This document shows positions 26,466 to 35,568 of a DNA stretch of 64,000 bases, piece after piece (positions within the stretch are counted from its first letter, which is position 1; each line of letters begins with the position of its first letter). Where the stretch lies: the NCBI GenBank assembly GCA_902769535.1, contig CACXPH010000001.1, positions 1 to 64,000 on the forward strand, in the 5' to 3' direction. This stretch comes from an uncultured Bacteroidales bacterium. GTDB lineage: Bacteria; Bacteroidota; Bacteroidia; Bacteroidales; Paludibacteraceae. The position numbers and the translations under genes are program-made. Under the pieces are notes generated by a model. The model was given only the letters and a program-made list of their open reading frames with translations. It had not been told where the DNA came from and did no database searches.

Positions 26466-27629
26466 TTAGAACGAGTATCCTACGCCCAGACCGATTACAC
26501 CCTTGAACTGAACGCGTTCAGCCATCTCCGGCGTACCTTTCACTTCTTTCTCGATCAAGGTACCAGGATAGTATTTCAGGCTTGTCTGGAGGGTTACCTG
26601 CAGACATTTGAGGAACTGATAGCTCAGCGCACAATCCCAGTCTACATCAAACATACCGAAGAAACGGTTCTTATTCGAATACTCGAAGTAGTCCACATCT
26701 TTATTACGGGTCTCCCAAGAACCTGCTCCGTGATCCTTCTCATAGATATCCTTTAGGCTGAAGCCCTTACCCTGATACGGAGTAAACAGCGCCAAGGTGG
26801 TGCTCAGTTTCAGGTCTTTGTAGGTATAAGCGATACCGCCCTTGAAACTCAAACCGAACTCAGCACGCGCGTTGCGGTACTCTTTCGTACCATCATTCAG
26901 ATAGCGGTACGTACCGATGTTGCTCTGCAGCACTTCGCGCAAGTCATAATAGGTCTCTCCGGGGTGTGCATCCAGATATTCCTGGCTATATTTGTTATTC
27001 CATTTATCGCCGATATACGCCGTCGTGATACGACCTGCTACCGGAGACAGATAAATTGAGAAGTCTGCACCGTTGTAGCTCTTCTTCCAGTCAATACCGA
27101 CCGAGATATCGGTGTACGAAGGAGCCAGCCACTTGGAGATAATCGGGTTATAACCCGTCTCATAACTGCGGCCTAACGCATACTGGCTCTGGAACGAACC
27201 TAATACCGTCAGATACCAAGACTCCTTAAACTCCCAACCAAACTTGGTCGCCAACTTGATATTATCACTTGACTTCTGGAATGCATCCTCGTCCTGGTCA
27301 ATCCATGTCAGACCGAAATCGGTGTCGAAGTTTGTCTCCCAAGCAATAGCGTCCTTATGATAGAGCAAGTGTAACTTGGCATACACAATACCGTTGACGT
27401 TATTCTTACCACCGGCAGCCCAGTTTACAAGGCCCGTAGCTGCTGCATTCAGACCTACCGTTCCGTCGAACTTCCAAGCCTTCTCGCCTGCCTCGAGTTT
27501 CTTGAGATCCGCACCAGCTTTCGCAGCCGCGTCGGCATTACCCGTCACTTTCGCTTTATCCACCTCTTGAGCAGTCATGGTTAGCGCCGCAAATAGGCAA
27601 AGCGCTACAGATAAAATAGATTTTTTCAT
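26466..27629 (-). CDS. DUF3078 outer-membrane protein
   Basis: 387 residues from the ATG at 27629 (MKKSILSVALCLFAALTMTAQ signal peptide). The frame upstream crosses the promoter and is rejected. The mature part begins with an Ala/Lys-rich stretch and then beta strands with GLNAAATGLVNWAAGGKNNVN, characteristic of DUF3078, ending in VIGLGVGYSF with a terminal Phe as in barrels. It is likely an outer-membrane barrel of unknown function. It has a strong promoter of its own. Confidence 0.82.
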   Translation of the reverse strand: MKKSILSVALCLFAALTMTAQEVDKAKVTGNADAAAKAGADLKKLEAGEKAWKFDGTVGLNAAATGLVNWAAGGKNNVNGIVYAKLHLLYHKDAIAWETNFDTDFGLTWIDQDEDAFQKSSDNIKLATKFGWEFKESWYLTVLGSFQSQYALGRSYETGYNPIISKWLAPSYTDISVGIDWKKSYNGADFSIYLSPVAGRITTAYIGDKWNNKYSQEYLDAHPGETYYDLREVLQSNIGTYRYLNDGTKEYRNARAEFGLSFKGGIAYTYKDLKLSTTLALFTPYQGKGFSLKDIYEKDHGAGSWETRNKDVDYFEYSNKNRFFGMFDVDWDCALSYQFLKCLQVTLQTSLKYYPGTLIEKEVKGTPEMAERVQFKGVIGLGVGYSF

Positions 27630-27684
27630 CGTATTCAAAAATTGTTTGTTATACATTATTTGTTCGGTTTTACAAAAAACCGCA

Positions 27685-27716
27685 CAAAGGTACAAAAAAA
27701 ATCTCACATATGCAAA
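27685..27716 (-). promoter_or_regulatory. Promoter of the DUF3078 gene
   Basis: -7 box TACCTTTG (27685-27692), 20-base spacer, -33 box TTTG (27713-27716) extended to TTTGCATATGTGAG, reading leftward. Confidence 0.87.
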
Positions 27717-27809
27717 TTATTTAGGTACGCGCGCGACTTTTTTATACAAAAGTGTCAATTTTTACACATTTTTTTGGAATATGTGCACAATTAATTGAAA
27801 AAAAAGTAG

Positions 27810-27817
27810 TAATTTTG
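27810..27817 (+). promoter_or_regulatory. Possible -7 box for the 1203-residue protein gene
   Basis: TAATTTTG on the plus strand, with no TTTG at the expected -33 distance. If used, the message would carry a leader of about 150 bases that contains the repeat-hairpin element at 27867-27932. Apart from these signals, the 27630-27969 gap holds nothing I recognise. Confidence 0.45.
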
Positions 27818-27866
27818 CAGCGTGAATTAATATCGGGTAATGCGGGCCTACTTGAGTGATCGTACT

Positions 27867-27932
27867 TATGTCCTATGTATGTCCTATGTATATCGTATCC
27901 CACCCAACCCTATAATATACAAAGTATATTAT
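27867..27932 (+). repeat. 11-bp direct repeat plus AT-hairpin element, copy 2
   Basis: Two exact 11-bp repeats TATGTCCTATG (27867-27877, 27878-27888), a shared spacer (ATCGTATCCCACC), then hairpin ATAATATAC-AAA-GTATATTAT (27912-27932) and CCCGTGATTTTA. Apart from small changes in the repeats and loop it matches copy 1 near 13600, in the same polarity toward the downstream gene. Confidence 0.87.
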
Positions 27933-27969
27933 CCCGTGATTTTAGAAAATAACGAACAAAACATCCAAT

Positions 27970-30900
27970 ATGAGAAACATTAAATTCATTGTTGTAGCAA
28001 TCCTTGCTGCCTTGAACTTAAACATCGTTGCACAAACGACCAAGACCTACACGTTTGATGACGGCGTAGCATTAGCGACCGATTGGCAGGTAGTTGACAA
28101 TACGTCTTCTGTAGGGGGTACAGCCAAATGTGAGATTGTAACTTCTGGTAAGTTCACCGCCAAGAATGGTAGTTACTTACAATTCAGTTTTGAAAACAAG
28201 AGCGGTGTTTCGATTTCTATTACCAGCACTGCCTCTTTCAATAATATCTCCAATATTACCTTTGATGCGGTTGCAAACGATAATAGCAAGCCCAACTTCA
28301 CTTTGAACATTGTAGATAACAGCGGCAATGTGGTTCAGAATATATACAGCAACAAGACTACAAAAACAGACTTCAACACCGGAGGTACCAACAAATGGGG
28401 TGTTTCCAATAGTGATATCAGCTCTGTAAGCGGTCACATACAACTTATTCTACTGGCAAGTTCTTCCGGTAAATATGCAGCCATCGACAATCTCGCTGTT
28501 ACGTATCAAGCCGGTCCTTCTACAGATGCTACGCTAAGTGCGCTGACGTACGGAGGAACGTCCGTTCCTAATTTCTCTGCAAACAAGCTGGATTATGAGG
28601 TAGAATTGCCGGCTGATTATATCGGTGTTCCGTCTGTCGTGGCAACCGCAACAGATGGAGCTGCAAACGTTAACATTACGCAGGCCACCAATATACCGGG
28701 CAAAGCTACAATTGTAGTGACCGCAGAAGATGGTACTACGACAAAGACCTACACCGTGATATTCACGCGAGAGAGTGCTAATCCGAAAGTACTGACAGCC
28801 ATGTGGGACAACATCCGCGGTACAGCTAACATTGATCAAGTAAATTCGACTATCACCGGCCAAGTTTTGAATGGTAACAGTCTGACGCTTACACCGACGT
28901 TTACAGGTAAATACATTGATCATTGGGCACCGCAAGGCCCACAGAATTTCGCTAACGGGCCTATCAATTATACCTTTACCAGTGCAACGAACGAGACTAC
29001 GGTATATGCAGTTACCATCACTGAAGCGGCGGCTATGTCAACAGACGCTACGCTAAAAAGTCTGACTTATAACGGCACTTCCGTTCCGAATTTCTCACCG
29101 ACGACTTTCGTGTATAACATTGAATTAGCATCCAACGCGACCGTTCCTACCGTAGCCGCAGAGGCTAATGACATCAAAGCGACTGCAGCTGTGACGCAAG
29201 CAAGCGGTCTTCCCGGCGTGGCAAAGGTGTTGGTTACCGCAGAAGATAACACGGTAACGCAAACCTATACGGTTAACTTCACCGTGGCTGTTCCACCCAC
29301 CAGCCTCACCATCCACAAGCCGGAGACATATGAAGCAAAAGGAGACGCGGGCTATGGAGGAAAGTTGAGTACTTTCGACTCCCGCGAATATGAGGTATAT
29401 TATTGCTCTTATACGGAAAAAAACGACACATTATCTATTACTATTTCTCCCGCACAGAAATCAGCAGGTATCACAAAGGGTGATACGAAAACCTCGTTCC
29501 ATGCTAATGATGGTTGGTTTAAAGGCGAGGCTGCAAATGGAAAATCAAATTATTCATTCACTAAAAATGATGAGTTCGAGGCGGGTGATGGTGCTTTGCA
29601 CAAACTATTAAATGGGAATGAATATCAATTCCATATTGAAGGATACGATCAGTTCTCAATAATGGGAAAGGATAATAATGCCGATGCTAGCAAAGGAAGA
29701 CATTTGGAGGTTTACGTAGATAACGTCTTACAACAAATGACACTCTCTAACTCATACACCATCCGCCGCTTTAACATCACAACAGGAAGACATCTTATTC
29801 GTGTAAAAGCCAAACACGATGGTAGTAGTAATAATGAACTTAATGGTTTCTCGCTCCGTATTCCTCAAGAGCCAAAGACGAAACGGTTGAAAGGTAATGA
29901 CTCGACGCAAGTAGTTCTTCAGACGATGGCAGTACGTCCCATAACTTACGTTACGAAATACAATAACATCCCCGGTGCAGAAACCAAATTAGAGTGGAAA
30001 GGTACTCCGGCAACGGGTGTCGAATTGAAGGAGAGAGAAGGCAGTTTGGCGGATACGCTTGTACTGAGCGGAACTGTAGCCTGCCCTGTTGGCATTTACA
30101 ACTATGCCTTAGTTTCCTATCTCAACGGCGTAGAAACCAGCCGTGCAGAAGGTAAGTTCACCGTTAAGTCCGATATCATGACGTTGTCTTCTTCTGCTGA
30201 CGCAAAAGTATATACAAAAGAAGAGATGGATCCAATCCAGTTCCAATATTATGCCTTAAACGCTACCGACGTCAAGCTCACATGGGAGAACAATCAAGCC
30301 CCTGCAGGCATCGTCGGAAAAGGAACGACTGCCGGCAAATATGTGATCAGCGGAACACCACAAACCAAAGGTACGTATAACTATTCGATCACGGTAACCG
30401 ACGCAGACACAACTATCAAGGGTACTATCACCGTGGAGGAACTGGACTACGGAAACAACCCGGTTCTCTACCTCTTCAAGAATGACAATGCACCCGACAA
30501 AGACGGTGTTTACAAATACCTGACATCGCAGGGCAAAAACCTCATCAAGCGTAAAGCAAAAGAGGAAGGTCTGCGTCCTGCTGACCAGTATCAAAAATAC
30601 AATTGGATTCTCATCTCTGAGGATGTAGATGCCGACAACAAGGAAGTGCTAGCGCTGGCGCGCGGCCAAGGAGGTCTACCTGTGTTGAACATGAAATCCT
30701 TCACCTATACGGAGGGACGTCTGAACTGGGGTGAACCGGACAACGGTTCGTTGTCACAAAACGGTTGTTATATTACCGTTCAACGCGATGACCATCCTAT
30801 CTTCAAGGCGCTTAACAAGAAACGCGGTGACAAAATCATGGTACTCGACACCGTCATTCGCAAAGGTATGATGCCGATTAATGTCAACTATAGCGGAACA

Positions 30901-31581
30901 CTCTGCTTGGCTACTGCACTCACCCGCGACAAAGAGGATTATTACGGTGATGGACCGGAACAGACAATCCTGCACGAAGTACCGGCAAGTATGAACTTGG
31001 GCCAGAAATATATCTGCCTGCCGATAGGCGCTGAAGGAAGCAATCGATTGACTAACGACGGTAAGAAATTGATCGATCAATGTATTAAATACATTTTGAG
31101 CAATGAAGCTACTACTATCACTGTACCTCAAATAGCCATCACCAAATTTAAGATCGGATCGTACGAAGCAAACAATATTGACGACGGCAACCATCTCATC
31201 GAGATCAACGTGGAGGTTCAAGACAGTGATGCGATGAAGGCCGCTACGCCGGAAATCACCCTGGCAAGTCCGCTCACGTTCTATACCGCCGACAAGCAGT
31301 ATGTCAATGCGGATGGTACAGTGGACTTCTCCAACTGGCATTACGGTGTTCGCTACGTAGTAAGCGACTACATCAACTCATGGTATTACGATGTAGTGAT
31401 CAACCTCTACGACCCGCATGAGGGTATCGAGAATATTGAAGTTGGTACGTGGGTAAATATCTACGATATCTACGGTCGCAAAGTCGCGACCACGAACGAA
31501 GACCTGCGCACGATGGCTCTGCCGCAAGGCATGTATATCGTCGTCACAGAAGACGGACAAACCATTAAGATAATGAAATAA
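27970..31581 (+). CDS. Large secreted multidomain protein with type IX C-terminal domain
   Basis: 1203 residues. Signal peptide to about residue 21 (ending in VAQ). Residues about 25-180 form a jelly-roll-like module ([15 protein letters not shown]). Two copies of a cadherin-like beta-sandwich follow ([20 protein letters not shown] and [20 protein letters not shown], each about 85 residues), separated by a distinct module. Later come a second jelly-roll-like region (about 450-640), Ig-like modules (about 645-840) and a mixed domain with [12 protein letters not shown]. The end ([34 protein letters not shown]) is a clear type A type IX sorting domain. It should be surface-attached or released through SprA, which is encoded at 53.5 kb. 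Function unknown; carbohydrate binding is a guess. Confidence 0.85.
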   Translation: MRNIKFIVVAILAALNLNIVAQTTKTYTFDDGVALATDWQVVDNTSSVGGTAKCEIVTSGKFTAKNGSYLQFSFENKSGVSISITSTASFNNISNITFDAVANDNSKPNFTLNIVDNSGNVVQNIYSNKTTKTDFNTGGTNKWGVSNSDISSVSGHIQLILLASSSGKYAAIDNLAVTYQAGPSTDATLSALTYGGTSVPNFSANKLDYEVELPADYIGVPSVVATATDGAANVNITQATNIPGKATIVVTAEDGTTTKTYTVIFTRESANPKVLTAMWDNIRGTANIDQVNSTITGQVLNGNSLTLTPTFTGKYIDHWAPQGPQNFANGPINYTFTSATNETTVYAVTITEAAAMSTDATLKSLTYNGTSVPNFSPTTFVYNIELASNATVPTVAAEANDIKATAAVTQASGLPGVAKVLVTAEDNTVTQTYTVNFTVAVPPTSLTIHKPETYEAKGDAGYGGKLSTFDSREYEVYYCSYTEKNDTLSITISPAQKSAGITKGDTKTSFHANDGWFKGEAANGKSNYSFTKNDEFEAGDGALHKLLNGNEYQFHIEGYDQFSIMGKDNNADASKGRHLEVYVDNVLQQMTLSNSYTIRRFNITTGRHLIRVKAKHDGSSNNELNGFSLRIPQEPKTKRLKGNDSTQVVLQTMAVRPITYVTKYNNIPGAETKLEWKGTPATGVELKEREGSLADTLVLSGTVACPVGIYNYALVSYLNGVETSRAEGKFTVKSDIMTLSSSADAKVYTKEEMDPIQFQYYALNATDVKLTWENNQAPAGIVGKGTTAGKYVISGTPQTKGTYNYSITVTDADTTIKGTITVEELDYGNNPVLYLFKNDNAPDKDGVYKYLTSQGKNLIKRKAKEEGLRPADQYQKYNWILISEDVDADNKEVLALARGQGGLPVLNMKSFTYTEGRLNWGEPDNGSLSQNGCYITVQRDDHPIFKALNKKRGDKIMVLDTVIRKGMMPINVNYSGTLCLATALTRDKEDYYGDGPEQTILHEVPASMNLGQKYICLPIGAEGSNRLTNDGKKLIDQCIKYILSNEATTITVPQIAITKFKIGSYEANNIDDGNHLIEINVEVQDSDAMKAATPEITLASPLTFYTADKQYVNADGTVDFSNWHYGVRYVVSDYINSWYYDVVINLYDPHEGIENIEVGTWVNIYDIYGRKVATTNEDLRTMALPQGMYIVVTEDGQTIKIMK

Positions 31582-31628
31582 ATAACGAGAGCTACTGTTT
31601 TTCCTCTCTCTCAAAACTGAAAACAACA

Positions 31629-32105
31629 ATGCGAACAGAAAACGAATTGCAGGGGGTAACCCTTCTGGGAAACCAGCACGTGCAGTATTCGGATAACTAT
31701 AATCCGAGCGTGCTGGAGACTTTCCCGAACAAACATCCGGAGAACGAGTACTTAGTTACTTTCAACTGTCCGGAATTCACCACACTTTGTCCGAAAACCG
31801 GGCAACCGGACTTCGGACACATCTACATTAGTTATATCCCGCGTGAGCGGATGGTAGAGAGCAAGAGTCTCAAACTCTACCTCTTTTCTTTCCGTAACCA
31901 TGGTGATTTTCATGAAGACTGCGTGAACATCATCATGAAGGACTTAGTGGCACTGATGGATCCCAAATACCTCGAAGTGACCGGCTATTTCATGCCGCGC
32001 GGAGGTATCAGTATCTATCCTTTCGCCAACTATGCAGACGCGGAGCATCAGGAGCTCAAGGAGCAACGCCTCAGAGAGCAATTTACATTAAACATTAAAC
32101 ACTAA
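31629..32105 (+). CDS. queF: NADPH-dependent 7-cyano-7-deazaguanine reductase
   Basis: 158 residues, the short single-domain type of QueF. The catalytic cysteine is Cys54 in [14 protein letters not shown] with Asp61 behind it. The family motif ESKSLK is at residues 77-82. It reduces preQ0 to preQ1, the last step before insertion into tRNA. The last residues (TLNIKH) are coded by the start of a TAAACAT array that runs to the queC start. First of four que genes in pathway-linked order. Confidence 0.97.
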   Translation: MRTENELQGVTLLGNQHVQYSDNYNPSVLETFPNKHPENEYLVTFNCPEFTTLCPKTGQPDFGHIYISYIPRERMVESKSLKLYLFSFRNHGDFHEDCVNIIMKDLVALMDPKYLEVTGYFMPRGGISIYPFANYADAEHQELKEQRLREQFTLNIKH

Positions 32106-32118
32106 ACATTCAACATTA
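32085..32118. repeat. Short tandem array (A)CATTAAA at queF-queC junction
   Basis: Five quasi-copies of an ACATTAA/ACACTAA unit. They code the queF C-terminus, supply its stop codon and run up to the queC start codon. Confidence 0.88.
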
Positions 32119-32772
32119 ATGAAGGATTCATTAATCGTGCTTTCCGGTGGACTGGATTCCACCACGATGCTTTATGAGTATCAATACCGCATCGGCATGG
32201 CTGTCTCTTTTCACTACGGCAGCAACCATAACGACCGCGAGTTAGACTTCGCCAAGCTCCATTGTGAACGCCTCGGCATACCGCATCTGGTCATTCGTCT
32301 GCCGTTCATCAAACAATTCTTCAAATCTTCGCTATTAGAAGGTGCAGACGCTATTCCCGAAGGCAATTACAACGATGAGAATATGAAATCCACCGTCGTG
32401 CCTTTCCGAAACGGCATTATGCTTTCCATCGCGGCAGGCATCGCAGAGAATAATAAGATGCAGTACGTCATGTTGGCCAACCATGCCGGCGACCATACCA
32501 TCTACCCCGACTGCCGTCCGGAGTTCGTGGAAGCGATGAATAATGCCATTCACTTCGGTACGTGGAACGGTGTACAACTGCTCACTCCCTACACCATGCT
32601 GACCAAAGCAGAGATTGCGTCCAAAGGCAAGGATCTGCATCTCGATTACGCGGAGACCTGGAGTTGCTATAAAGGTGGAGAGCACCACTGCGGTGTCTGC
32701 GGCACCTGCCGTGAACGCAAAGAAGCCCTTGCACAAGCAGGGATAGAGGATACAACAATCTATGATTGTTAA
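32119..32772 (+). CDS. queC: 7-cyano-7-deazaguanine synthase
   Basis: 217 residues. The ATP-pyrophosphatase loop is SGGLDSTT (9-16), and the zinc site is Cys183, Cys191, Cys194 and Cys197 (WSCYKGG, HHCGVCGTC). It converts 7-carboxy-7-deazaguanine to preQ0 using ammonia and ATP in the cytosol. It sits between queF and queD, and its last codons lie within a TTAATTG array. Confidence 0.97.
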   Translation: MKDSLIVLSGGLDSTTMLYEYQYRIGMAVSFHYGSNHNDRELDFAKLHCERLGIPHLVIRLPFIKQFFKSSLLEGADAIPEGNYNDENMKSTVVPFRNGIMLSIAAGIAENNKMQYVMLANHAGDHTIYPDCRPEFVEAMNNAIHFGTWNGVQLLTPYTMLTKAEIASKGKDLHLDYAETWSCYKGGEHHCGVCGTCRERKEALAQAGIEDTTIYDC

Positions 32773-32797
32773 TTGTTAATTGGTAATTGGTAATTGC
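32764..32797. repeat. Short tandem array TTAATTG(G/T) at queC-queD junction
   Basis: Four quasi-copies of TTAATTG/GTAATTG. The array supplies the queC stop codon and ends 3 bases before the queD start. Confidence 0.88.
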
Positions 32798-32800
32798 TAC

Positions 32801-33133
32801 ATGTATTACGTTCAAAAAACGATAGAGATTTCGGCAGCACATAACTTAATGCTGTCCTACGAGAGTAAGTGCGAGAACCTGCACGGCCATAACTGGATCA
32901 TCGTCGTCTATTGCAAGGCCGAAGAGCTGAACCGCGACGGCATGGTGACGGACTTCACGCACATCAAAAAAGTGGTCAAGGACACGTTCGATCATAAGTA
33001 TATCAACGACGTGCTGGATGTCAACCCGTCCGCAGAGAATATCGCCAAATGGATCTGCGACCATGTAGAAAACTGCTACAAAGTCAGTGTCCAGGAGAGC
33101 GAAGGGAATGTAGCTATTTACGAGAAAGACTAG
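32801..33133 (+). CDS. queD: 6-carboxytetrahydropterin synthase
   Basis: 110 residues from the ATG at 32801 (MYYVQKTIEISAAHNL). The ATG seven codons upstream lies in the array and lacks homology. Zinc ligands are His14, His28 and His30 (AAHNL, LHGHNW), and the catalytic cysteine is Cys24. It converts dihydroneopterin triphosphate to 6-carboxytetrahydropterin, the substrate of QueE. Its stop codon TAG is the start of a CTAGACGA array. Confidence 0.95.
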   Translation: MYYVQKTIEISAAHNLMLSYESKCENLHGHNWIIVVYCKAEELNRDGMVTDFTHIKKVVKDTFDHKYINDVLDVNPSAENIAKWICDHVENCYKVSVQESEGNVAIYEKD

Positions 33134-33160
33134 TCGACTAGACGACTAGACAACTAGATT
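33129..33160. repeat. Short tandem array ACTAGACG at queD-queE junction
   Basis: Four quasi-copies of the 8-base unit ACTAGACG/ACTAGTCG run from the queD stop codon to the first base of the queE TTG start. Confidence 0.88.
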
Positions 33161-33783
33161 TGTATAAAGTCAACGAAATATTCTTTACCCTGCAAGGCGA
33201 AGGTGCGCACAGCGGTATTCCTGCGGTGTTTGTGCGTTTCAGCGGTTGTAACCTCCGCTGCCCTTGGTGCGACACGGAGTTTGCGGACTACACTCAGATG
33301 ACAGCCGAGCAGATCGTGGCCGAGATGCTTACCCTCTACGACGTACCTAACGAGCGCCGTAAGATGTGCGTACTCACCGGAGGTGAACCGAGTCTGCAGG
33401 TGGACACAGAATTGACAGACGCGCTGCATAAGGCCGGATTCTATATCTGTATCGAGACCAACGGCACACGTCCGTTGCCGGAAGGTATCGATTGGATCAC
33501 CTGCTCGCCTAAAGAAGGCACTAAGTTGGCCTTAAAGCAGGCCAATGAAGTGAAAGTGGTCTTCACCGGCACCTACGATCCTGAAGTTTGGCGCACAAAA
33601 ATAGAGGCTGAACATTGGATGTTACAACCTCTACGTTATACCGGTGAATGGCTACTTGTCAGCGGTCTGGACGACTTTGAGATAGATAGCAATGACAATC
33701 TCGATGAGACTGTCCGCTATATCCTCGCGCATCCTTTCTGGCGCCTCAGCGTCCAACTGCATAAAATAGCAGGCCTCCGTTAA
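33160..33783 (+). CDS. queE: 7-carboxy-7-deazaguanine synthase (radical SAM)
   Basis: 207 residues starting at TTG, directly after an array. No ATG is available before the conserved YKVNEIFFTLQGEGAHSG start. The iron-sulfur cysteines are Cys30, Cys34 and Cys37 (GCNLRCPWCD), and the SAM region is VLTGGEPSLQ. It rearranges 6-carboxytetrahydropterin into 7-carboxy-7-deazaguanine for QueC. With queF, queC and queD it completes the route from dihydroneopterin triphosphate to preQ1; GTP cyclohydrolase is not in the window. A terminator hairpin starts within its last codons. Confidence 0.95.
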   Translation: MYKVNEIFFTLQGEGAHSGIPAVFVRFSGCNLRCPWCDTEFADYTQMTAEQIVAEMLTLYDVPNERRKMCVLTGGEPSLQVDTELTDALHKAGFYICIETNGTRPLPEGIDWITCSPKEGTKLALKQANEVKVVFTGTYDPEVWRTKIEAEHWMLQPLRYTGEWLLVSGLDDFEIDSNDNLDETVRYILAHPFWRLSVQLHKIAGLR

Positions 33784-33798
33784 GAAGCCTGCTTTTTT
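33768..33798 (+). terminator. Terminator of the que operon
   Basis: Stem AGCAGGC / GCCTGCT with a 12-base loop followed by TTTTT. The left arm overlaps the last codons of queE. Confidence 0.85.
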
Positions 33799-33822
33799 AG
33801 CTATCAGTATTCAGTTTTCAAA

Positions 33823-34350
33823 TCAATACTGCGCGGCGTCATAAACGGCGTCCGCTGCGTCAGAGCCTTTGAGATGCTCGATGATGCAGAAAGCGAAGTC
33901 GGCACTCAGACCCGGACCCTTCGCGGTGATGATATTCTTCGATTCAACCACCAGACCACCTACGTAACTCTCGCCAAGCGGTTCTTGACAGCCTGGGTAG
34001 CAAGTAGCTTGTTTACCTTTGAGAATGCCTAATTTACCCAGCACCATCGGTGCAGCACAGATAGCGGCAATCATCTTGTCGGCTTTGTTGTGCTCTATGA
34101 GTAATTCGCATAGTGCGGAACATTCGCCGAGTTTTGTTTGTCCTCCCGGCAGGATAAGCATCTCTGCATCGGAAAAATCAACGCGCTCTATCAGTCCGTC
34201 GGCTTCTACGGCGATGTTATGTGCGCCAAGAACCATCGGGTTACCGGTGATAGAAACGGTCGTCACTGCGATACCCGCACGACGTAACAAATCAATCGTA
34301 GTGATTGCTTCGATTTCTTCGAAACCATTGTCAAGAAACAGATAATTCAT
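33823..34350 (-). CDS. DJ-1/PfpI family protein
   Basis: 175 residues. The nucleophile elbow with Cys98 is in MIAAICAAPMVLG. The conserved Glu is in the N-terminal FLDNGFEEIEA, and LPGG is at 67-70. It matches the DJ-1/ThiJ single-domain family in size and motifs. Members act as deglycases or oxidative-stress proteins, and the exact substrate cannot be told from sequence. It stands alone between the que terminator and tonB, with an array in front of its start. Confidence 0.9.
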   Translation of the reverse strand: MNYLFLDNGFEEIEAITTIDLLRRAGIAVTTVSITGNPMVLGAHNIAVEADGLIERVDFSDAEMLILPGGQTKLGECSALCELLIEHNKADKMIAAICAAPMVLGKLGILKGKQATCYPGCQEPLGESYVGGLVVESKNIITAKGPGLSADFAFCIIEHLKGSDAADAVYDAAQY

Positions 34351-34352
34351 AC

Positions 34353-34380
34353 AATTCAGTTTTCAGTTTTCTGTTTTTAG
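34353..34380. repeat. Short tandem array TCAGTTT(T) between DJ-1 and tonB genes
   Basis: Three to four quasi-copies of TTCAGTTT/TTCTGTTT fill the whole gap between the tonB stop and the DJ-1 start codon. A shorter relative lies at about 33806-33825. Confidence 0.8.
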
Positions 34381-35162
34381 TTAAACTTGAAATTATAGGT
34401 GATTGTTCCGATCTGATCATTTGCTCCACTTAAAGCGGAGAATTTTGCTTTATAAGCAGCATCAACTGCCAGTTTTCGGGTTGCTTTATCCGAAATAGTT
34501 CCTTCCAAGTTATCAATTACTTGAATAACATTTCCCTCGGCATTAACCCGTATTCTAACGATAACAGTTCCTTCTTGCTTGAAGTCTTTCGAGGGTTGCG
34601 GCAGGTTACCTTTGATACCTCGCCCGTCGAGTGTCCACGAACCCGAGCCACTCGAGCCGTGTCCAACAGGATTACCTTTCTGACCACCACCTTGAGCGGT
34701 ACCCGAACCCGAGGTATTCGTTCCATCGGTCTTGCTGAAGAGATCACCCATCTGTCGGGCTTTCGCGATAGCTTCCGCCTCTTTCTCTTTACGCGCACGT
34801 TCAGCTGCCTCGAGTTCCTCTTTTTCTTTGCGCGCGCGCTCAAGGGCCAAGGTCTCTTCTTCGGATACGATGTGTTCAGGAGGCGCAGCAGGTGTCGAAC
34901 TGGTAGCTACTTCTTCTGCCGGTGTTGCAGGCGCTGCAGGAGCCGCATCGGTAGGCTCTTCTGCATAAGCCGCATCTCCCGTCAGAGTAGAGATCTCTTC
35001 TTCCTCCATCTCCTCCGGTTCCACGAAAGCGATCTCGATACCTTCCGCTTGCTCGGGTGCTACCGCCTTCAGACGGATAAACCAAAGCAACAGAGCTACG
35101 ACCAGCAGAAAAAGAAGGGTACCAATAGTAGCAACAATATGTCGTTCTTGCTTCTTGGTCAT
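34377..35162 (-). CDS. TonB-like energy transducer
   Basis: 261 residues. One N-terminal membrane helix (ATIGTLLFLLVVALLLWFI), then a Glu/Pro/Ala-rich spacer (about 45-105), a charged helix (RARKEKEELEAAERARKEKE), a Gly/Ser-rich linker, and a C-terminal TonB-like domain (about 180-261, EGTVIVRIRVNAEGNVIQV). It couples the inner-membrane proton gradient to outer-membrane receptors with the ExbB and ExbD products encoded just upstream, overlapping exbD by 4 bases. The helical spacer with ERARKEKE also recalls TolA. Confidence 0.9.
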   Translation of the reverse strand: MTKKQERHIVATIGTLLFLLVVALLLWFIRLKAVAPEQAEGIEIAFVEPEEMEEEEISTLTGDAAYAEEPTDAAPAAPATPAEEVATSSTPAAPPEHIVSEEETLALERARKEKEELEAAERARKEKEAEAIAKARQMGDLFSKTDGTNTSGSGTAQGGGQKGNPVGHGSSGSGSWTLDGRGIKGNLPQPSKDFKQEGTVIVRIRVNAEGNVIQVIDNLEGTISDKATRKLAVDAAYKAKFSALSGANDQIGTITYNFKFN

Positions 35163-35566
35163 CTCTTCGTTGCAACAACGATCTTCATATTATGCTCATT
35201 GGCGATATCGAGCACACGAACGACTTCCTTATATGCTACATCCTCATCGGCGTGCAACGCGATGTACATCGTGCTGTCCGAAGCCTGAATCGTACTCAGA
35301 TACGCCTCGAGGTTCTCCGGATCGATAGCTTTGGGTTTCTCCTTACCGATCGCCACATAATAGTTGCCGAGGTTGTCAATCGACACCTTAGCCACCTGCG
35401 GACGCGTCACTTTCGTGGCACGAGAAGTCGGCAGGTTGATCTTGATATCATTAGGCGAGCTCATCGTAGAGGCCATGACGAAGAACAGGAGTAACAAGAA
35501 CACCAAGTCCGTCATGGAACTCATCGCGAAGGTCGCTTCTACCCTATTGCGTCTTTTCAATGCCAT
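35159..35566 (-). CDS. exbD: ExbD/TolR biopolymer transport protein
   Basis: 135 residues. One membrane helix (MTDLVFLLLLFFVMAS) carrying the conserved aspartate (Asp25 region), followed by a periplasmic domain. It forms the proton channel with ExbB and energises the TonB-like protein. It lies 2 bases after exbB and overlaps tonB by 4 bases. Confidence 0.93.
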   Translation of the reverse strand: MALKRRNRVEATFAMSSMTDLVFLLLLFFVMASTMSSPNDIKINLPTSRATKVTRPQVAKVSIDNLGNYYVAIGKEKPKAIDPENLEAYLSTIQASDSTMYIALHADEDVAYKEVVRVLDIANEHNMKIVVATKR

Positions 35567-35568
35567 AA

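Noticed and set aside
31582-31628. preQ1 riboswitch before queF
   Set aside because: Only a weak GAGAG/CTCTC pairing is present. The conserved preQ1-I or preQ1-II core is not seen, and the gap is just 47 bases.
32764-33160. Regularly spaced repeats in the que operon as a CRISPR array
   Set aside because: The units are 7-8 bases with no spacers, and no cas genes are in the window.
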